NCBI RefSeq assembly: GCF_005222695.1
Contig: NZ_STGG01000064.1
Location: 124,001-188,000, forward strand
Reading direction: 5' to 3'
Length of the DNA: 64,000 nt
Origin: Massilia sp. HP4
Lineage (GTDB): Bacteria > Pseudomonadota > Gammaproteobacteria > Burkholderiales > Burkholderiaceae_D
The position numbers and the translations under genes are program-made. A model generated the notes under the pieces. It did not search any database, was not told the origin of the DNA, and saw nothing but the letters and a program-made list of their open reading frames with translations. Of this stretch, positions 62,701 to 64,000 are shown in pieces; position 1 is the stretch's first letter; each line of letters starts with the position of its first letter.

Positions 62701-64000
62701 ACCTGGCGACGGAAAGCGCGCGTGGCCGGATCGAACGAGGTGACGCCCGAGCGGCTCCCGATCCACAGCAGGCCGGCATGGTCGCGCACGATGGCCGCCG
62801 CCGGCACGTCGATCAGGCTATTCGGGTCATCCTTCCGGTGCCGGAATACCTCGGCCTGGCCGGTCAGCGGATCGAAATGGTGCAAGGCGCCGGCCGAACC
62901 GACCCACAGCCGGTCGCCGTCCTGCAGCATGGCGCGCACCTTGTTGTCGGCCAGCGAGTCGGGCTCGCCCGGACGCGCGTTCAGGCGCGCAAAGCCGCCG
63001 CTGCCCAGGTCCACGCGCGACACCCCGCCATACCAGGTGCCGGCCCAGAAGGTGCCGACCCGGTCGCGGTAAAGGGCCGAGACGTAGTTGTCGACCAGGC
63101 TATGGCGGTCGGTGACGACGTTGCGGATGGCGTCGAAGCACTCGCCATCGGCGCGCCAGCGCAGCAGGCCGTCGTCGTGCGAGCCGGCCCACACCGTGCT
63201 GTCGGGGTCCTGGTACAGGGTGGTAATCCAGTAGCCGTCGATGCCGTCCGCTGGCCCGAAGCGGCGCACGCTGCCGGCGTCGGGCCCGCGCAGTGCGCGC
63301 CGCTCCAGCCCGCCGAAGCGGCCGATCCAGAGCCGCTGTTCGGCGTCGACCAGCAGCGCGTGCACGGGACGCGCACGCCGGTCCAGGTTCGAGGCATGGT
63401 GTTCGATGGTCTTGCGGTCCGGCGCCAGGCTGTCCAGGCCGGCCGCGGTGCCGATCCACAGGCGCCCGTCGGCATCCAGCGCCAGCGCCTGGATGCCGTC
63501 GTCGCGCAGGGTGCGCGGATCGTTCGGCACATGATGCCAGACCGTGAACTTTCCACTTTCGAGGTCGAAGTGCTGCAGGCCGTCGGCGGTGCCGATCCAC
63601 AGGCCGTTGCGGCCGTCGCCGACCAAGGCCTTGATCTGGCGGTTGCCGGTGCCGCGCCGGCTCGGCTCCTGCGGCGCATACAGGGTGAAGCTGCGGGTGG
63701 CCGGATCGTAGCGATTCAGGCCGCCGTCGGTGCCCAGCCACATGCGGCCGTGGCGGTCCAGGTGCAGCACCCGCACCCAGTTGCTGGCCAGGCTGCGCGG
63801 GTTGCCGATCTCGCTGCGATAGTTCACGAAACGGTAGCCGTCATAGCGCGACAGGCCGGACTGGGTGCCGAACCACATGAAGCCGTCGCGGTCCTGGACG
63901 ATCGCCAGGATCGATTCCTGGGCCAGGCCCTGCTGCACCGACAGGTGCTCGAAGCGCAGGGTCGGCTCGGGGGCGGCCGCGCGCAGCGGCATGGCCACCA
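59790..64000 (-). CDS. Hybrid sensor histidine kinase with two-component regulator propeller (N terminus cut by window end)
   Basis: About 1402 residues visible; the frame is open to the window edge and the signal peptide is cut. Two seven-bladed-type propeller regions (about 10-690) contain repeats such as GRMWLGTDGGLNRYDPATRS and RIWASTSGGISCFDPASG. A Y_Y_Y domain (about 715-785), a membrane helix (about 795-813) and a coiled coil (about 820-885) follow. The HisKA His is in LANMSHEMRTPLAGVIG (near 890) and the ATPase motifs are GNAFKFTRSG, DTGIGIPADALPRLFQKFEQ and GTGLGLAICRQL. The receiver has Asp in LVLMDGRMPEMDG (near 1182). An Hpt domain at the C terminus has LHGLRGSAGHLG (His near 1352). 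It senses periplasmic ligands, often polysaccharides in this class, and would relay to the downstream response regulator. Confidence 0.93.
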   Translation of the reverse strand, partial: VAMPLRAAAPEPTLRFEHLSVQQGLAQESILAIVQDRDGFMWFGTQSGLSRYDGYRFVNYRSEIGNPRSLASNWVRVLHLDRHGRMWLGTDGGLNRYDPATRSFTLYAPQEPSRRGTGNRQIKALVGDGRNGLWIGTADGLQHFDLESGKFTVWHHVPNDPRTLRDDGIQALALDADGRLWIGTAAGLDSLAPDRKTIEHHASNLDRRARPVHALLVDAEQRLWIGRFGGLERRALRGPDAGSVRRFGPADGIDGYWITTLYQDPDSTVWAGSHDDGLLRWRADGECFDAIRNVVTDRHSLVDNYVSALYRDRVGTFWAGTWYGGVSRVDLGSGGFARLNARPGEPDSLADNKVRAMLQDGDRLWVGSAGALHHFDPLTGQAEVFRHRKDDPNSLIDVPAAAIVRDHAGLLWIGSRSGVTSFDPATRAFRRQVLPGDADANNVRSMLVDRAGSIWITTRGGMHRLDPVTRAVTSYRHDPSKFTSLSDDVARPMLEDRHGRFWVGTFAGLDLLDRASGRFRHFRHDDFDPNSISHDEVHHLMEDSRGDIWIGTAVGLNRMVTGQDGALSFTRFTTRDGLVDDSVAAIVEDQDGRIWASTSGGISCFDPASGRWRSYTAADGITEGAFFDAAVLKTSDGTLYFGGFNGITAFDPRAIRDNSIAPRPMITGLQVYNRPLEQAFPGLLPGPIENASAVTLPADAAVITLEFAALHFAAPERNKFAYRLDGFDEGWVNAGADQRFATYTNLDPGTYVFRVRAANKDEVWSEDVAALALTIEPPPWGTPWARIGMILLVCGAIYGALRLRFAGLRRQKERLEHQVSARTEQVEQQNRMLEQQTRELREQERRGRHQSNELARAYRALQENEEFLRHAKDRAEDATRQKSEFLANMSHEMRTPLAGVIGMLGFALRDLALRDNTREQILRGQANAEALLAIINDLLDFSKIEAGKLTVERIDFDLHDKMRSVASLFQQQAAGHSLEFTVQVDEDVPRYLVGDPTRLRQVLVNLIGNAFKFTRSGSVTVHVECRPDDQDRPPGMHMIRFTVRDTGIGIPADALPRLFQKFEQADTTTTRRYGGTGLGLAICRQLVELMKGTIGVNSEEGKGSVFSVLLPLPDGVEPAHVEHAPRAPHSHRLRILCAEDFPTNQIIARLMVEEMGHEIDIVDNGVEAVAACARRRYDLVLMDGRMPEMDGASATRLIRAGGSPEARVLDQHVMIVALTANASDEDRTRYLACGMDAFLTKPIDEAALHLQLARAIERQLQRGVPLDPMPAQASPEDRAQDSRAQAMAALDAMFDVTFDEAPAAPAAPAAPHGAALAARLRAAFGADLPRRRRELAAAIASDDLDAAGRILHGLRGSAGHLGEPALEALCAELEAAADAGDHARLRAGLPQLHALLDTFQRQ

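Overview
The window is 64 kb of GC-rich chromosomal DNA from a Gram-negative betaproteobacterium. An Oxalobacteraceae member of the Massilia/Telluria/Duganella group is the best guess. This rests on gene content (a proteobacterial exosortase-B/Eps exopolysaccharide locus, PEP-CTERM proteins, a T2SS-like pilus/secretion locus) and not on any marker gene, so it is an inference. Almost all genes lie on the minus strand and many are joined by ATGA or TGATG overlaps. The two ends are cut: murJ is missing its N-terminal part, and a giant hybrid sensor kinase is missing its extreme N terminus.

Layout. 1-0.9 kb: C-terminal part of the lipid II flippase MurJ. 0.9-13.5 kb: a complete T2SS/type IV pilus-like assembly locus, read right to left as GspG, GspF, (372-bp AT-richer gap), GspE ATPase, PilM-, PilN-, PilO- and PilP-like inner-membrane proteins, a TPR-bearing lipoprotein secretin and three more pseudopilin-like proteins. 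It is followed without a break by a DsbD/ScsB-type disulfide reductase and a periplasmic thioredoxin-fold protein. 13.5-23.4 kb: exported proteins, namely three PEP-CTERM proteins, a 1047-aa subtilisin-like protease, a large ExeM/NucH-type extracellular nuclease and two small lipoproteins.

23.4-54.5 kb: a large exopolysaccharide region. It contains nucleotide-sugar genes (manC, an NDP-sugar synthase, galE, fcl), glycosyltransferases (WecG/TagA, GT4, GT2, GT14 types), two heparinase II/III-like proteins, a PaaK/CapK-like adenylate-forming protein, a flippase and an O-antigen polymerase-like protein. It also holds the exosortase-B core: wcaJ-type priming transferase, epsD, epsE, epsF, epsG, xrtB, epsI, epsL and a CAAX-protease-related membrane protein. 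Together these would prime a lipid carrier, build and flip the repeat unit, polymerise and control its length, and export it through EpsE/EpsL. XrtB would process PEP-CTERM proteins such as the three encoded at 13.9-23.4 kb. A MgtC-like protein and a small VOC protein interrupt the region.

54.5-64 kb: an ABC-F ATPase (Uup-like), tRNA-Arg(CCT), a MarR regulator with a benzoate/2-aminobenzoate-CoA ligase-like enzyme, a response regulator and the hybrid sensor kinase.

The most unusual signals are: a 157-bp MITE-like element flanked by TA duplications, one of which supplies part of the epsE stop codon; a 24-bp minisatellite that gives XrtB a Gly-rich N-terminal extension; an Ala/Thr repeat tail on EpsI; an EpsG kinase homologue without the Walker A lysine; and the hybrid T2SS/T4P secretion locus with Pro-rich tails on three separate components. 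No CRISPR array, integrase, complete insertion sequence or rRNA was seen.
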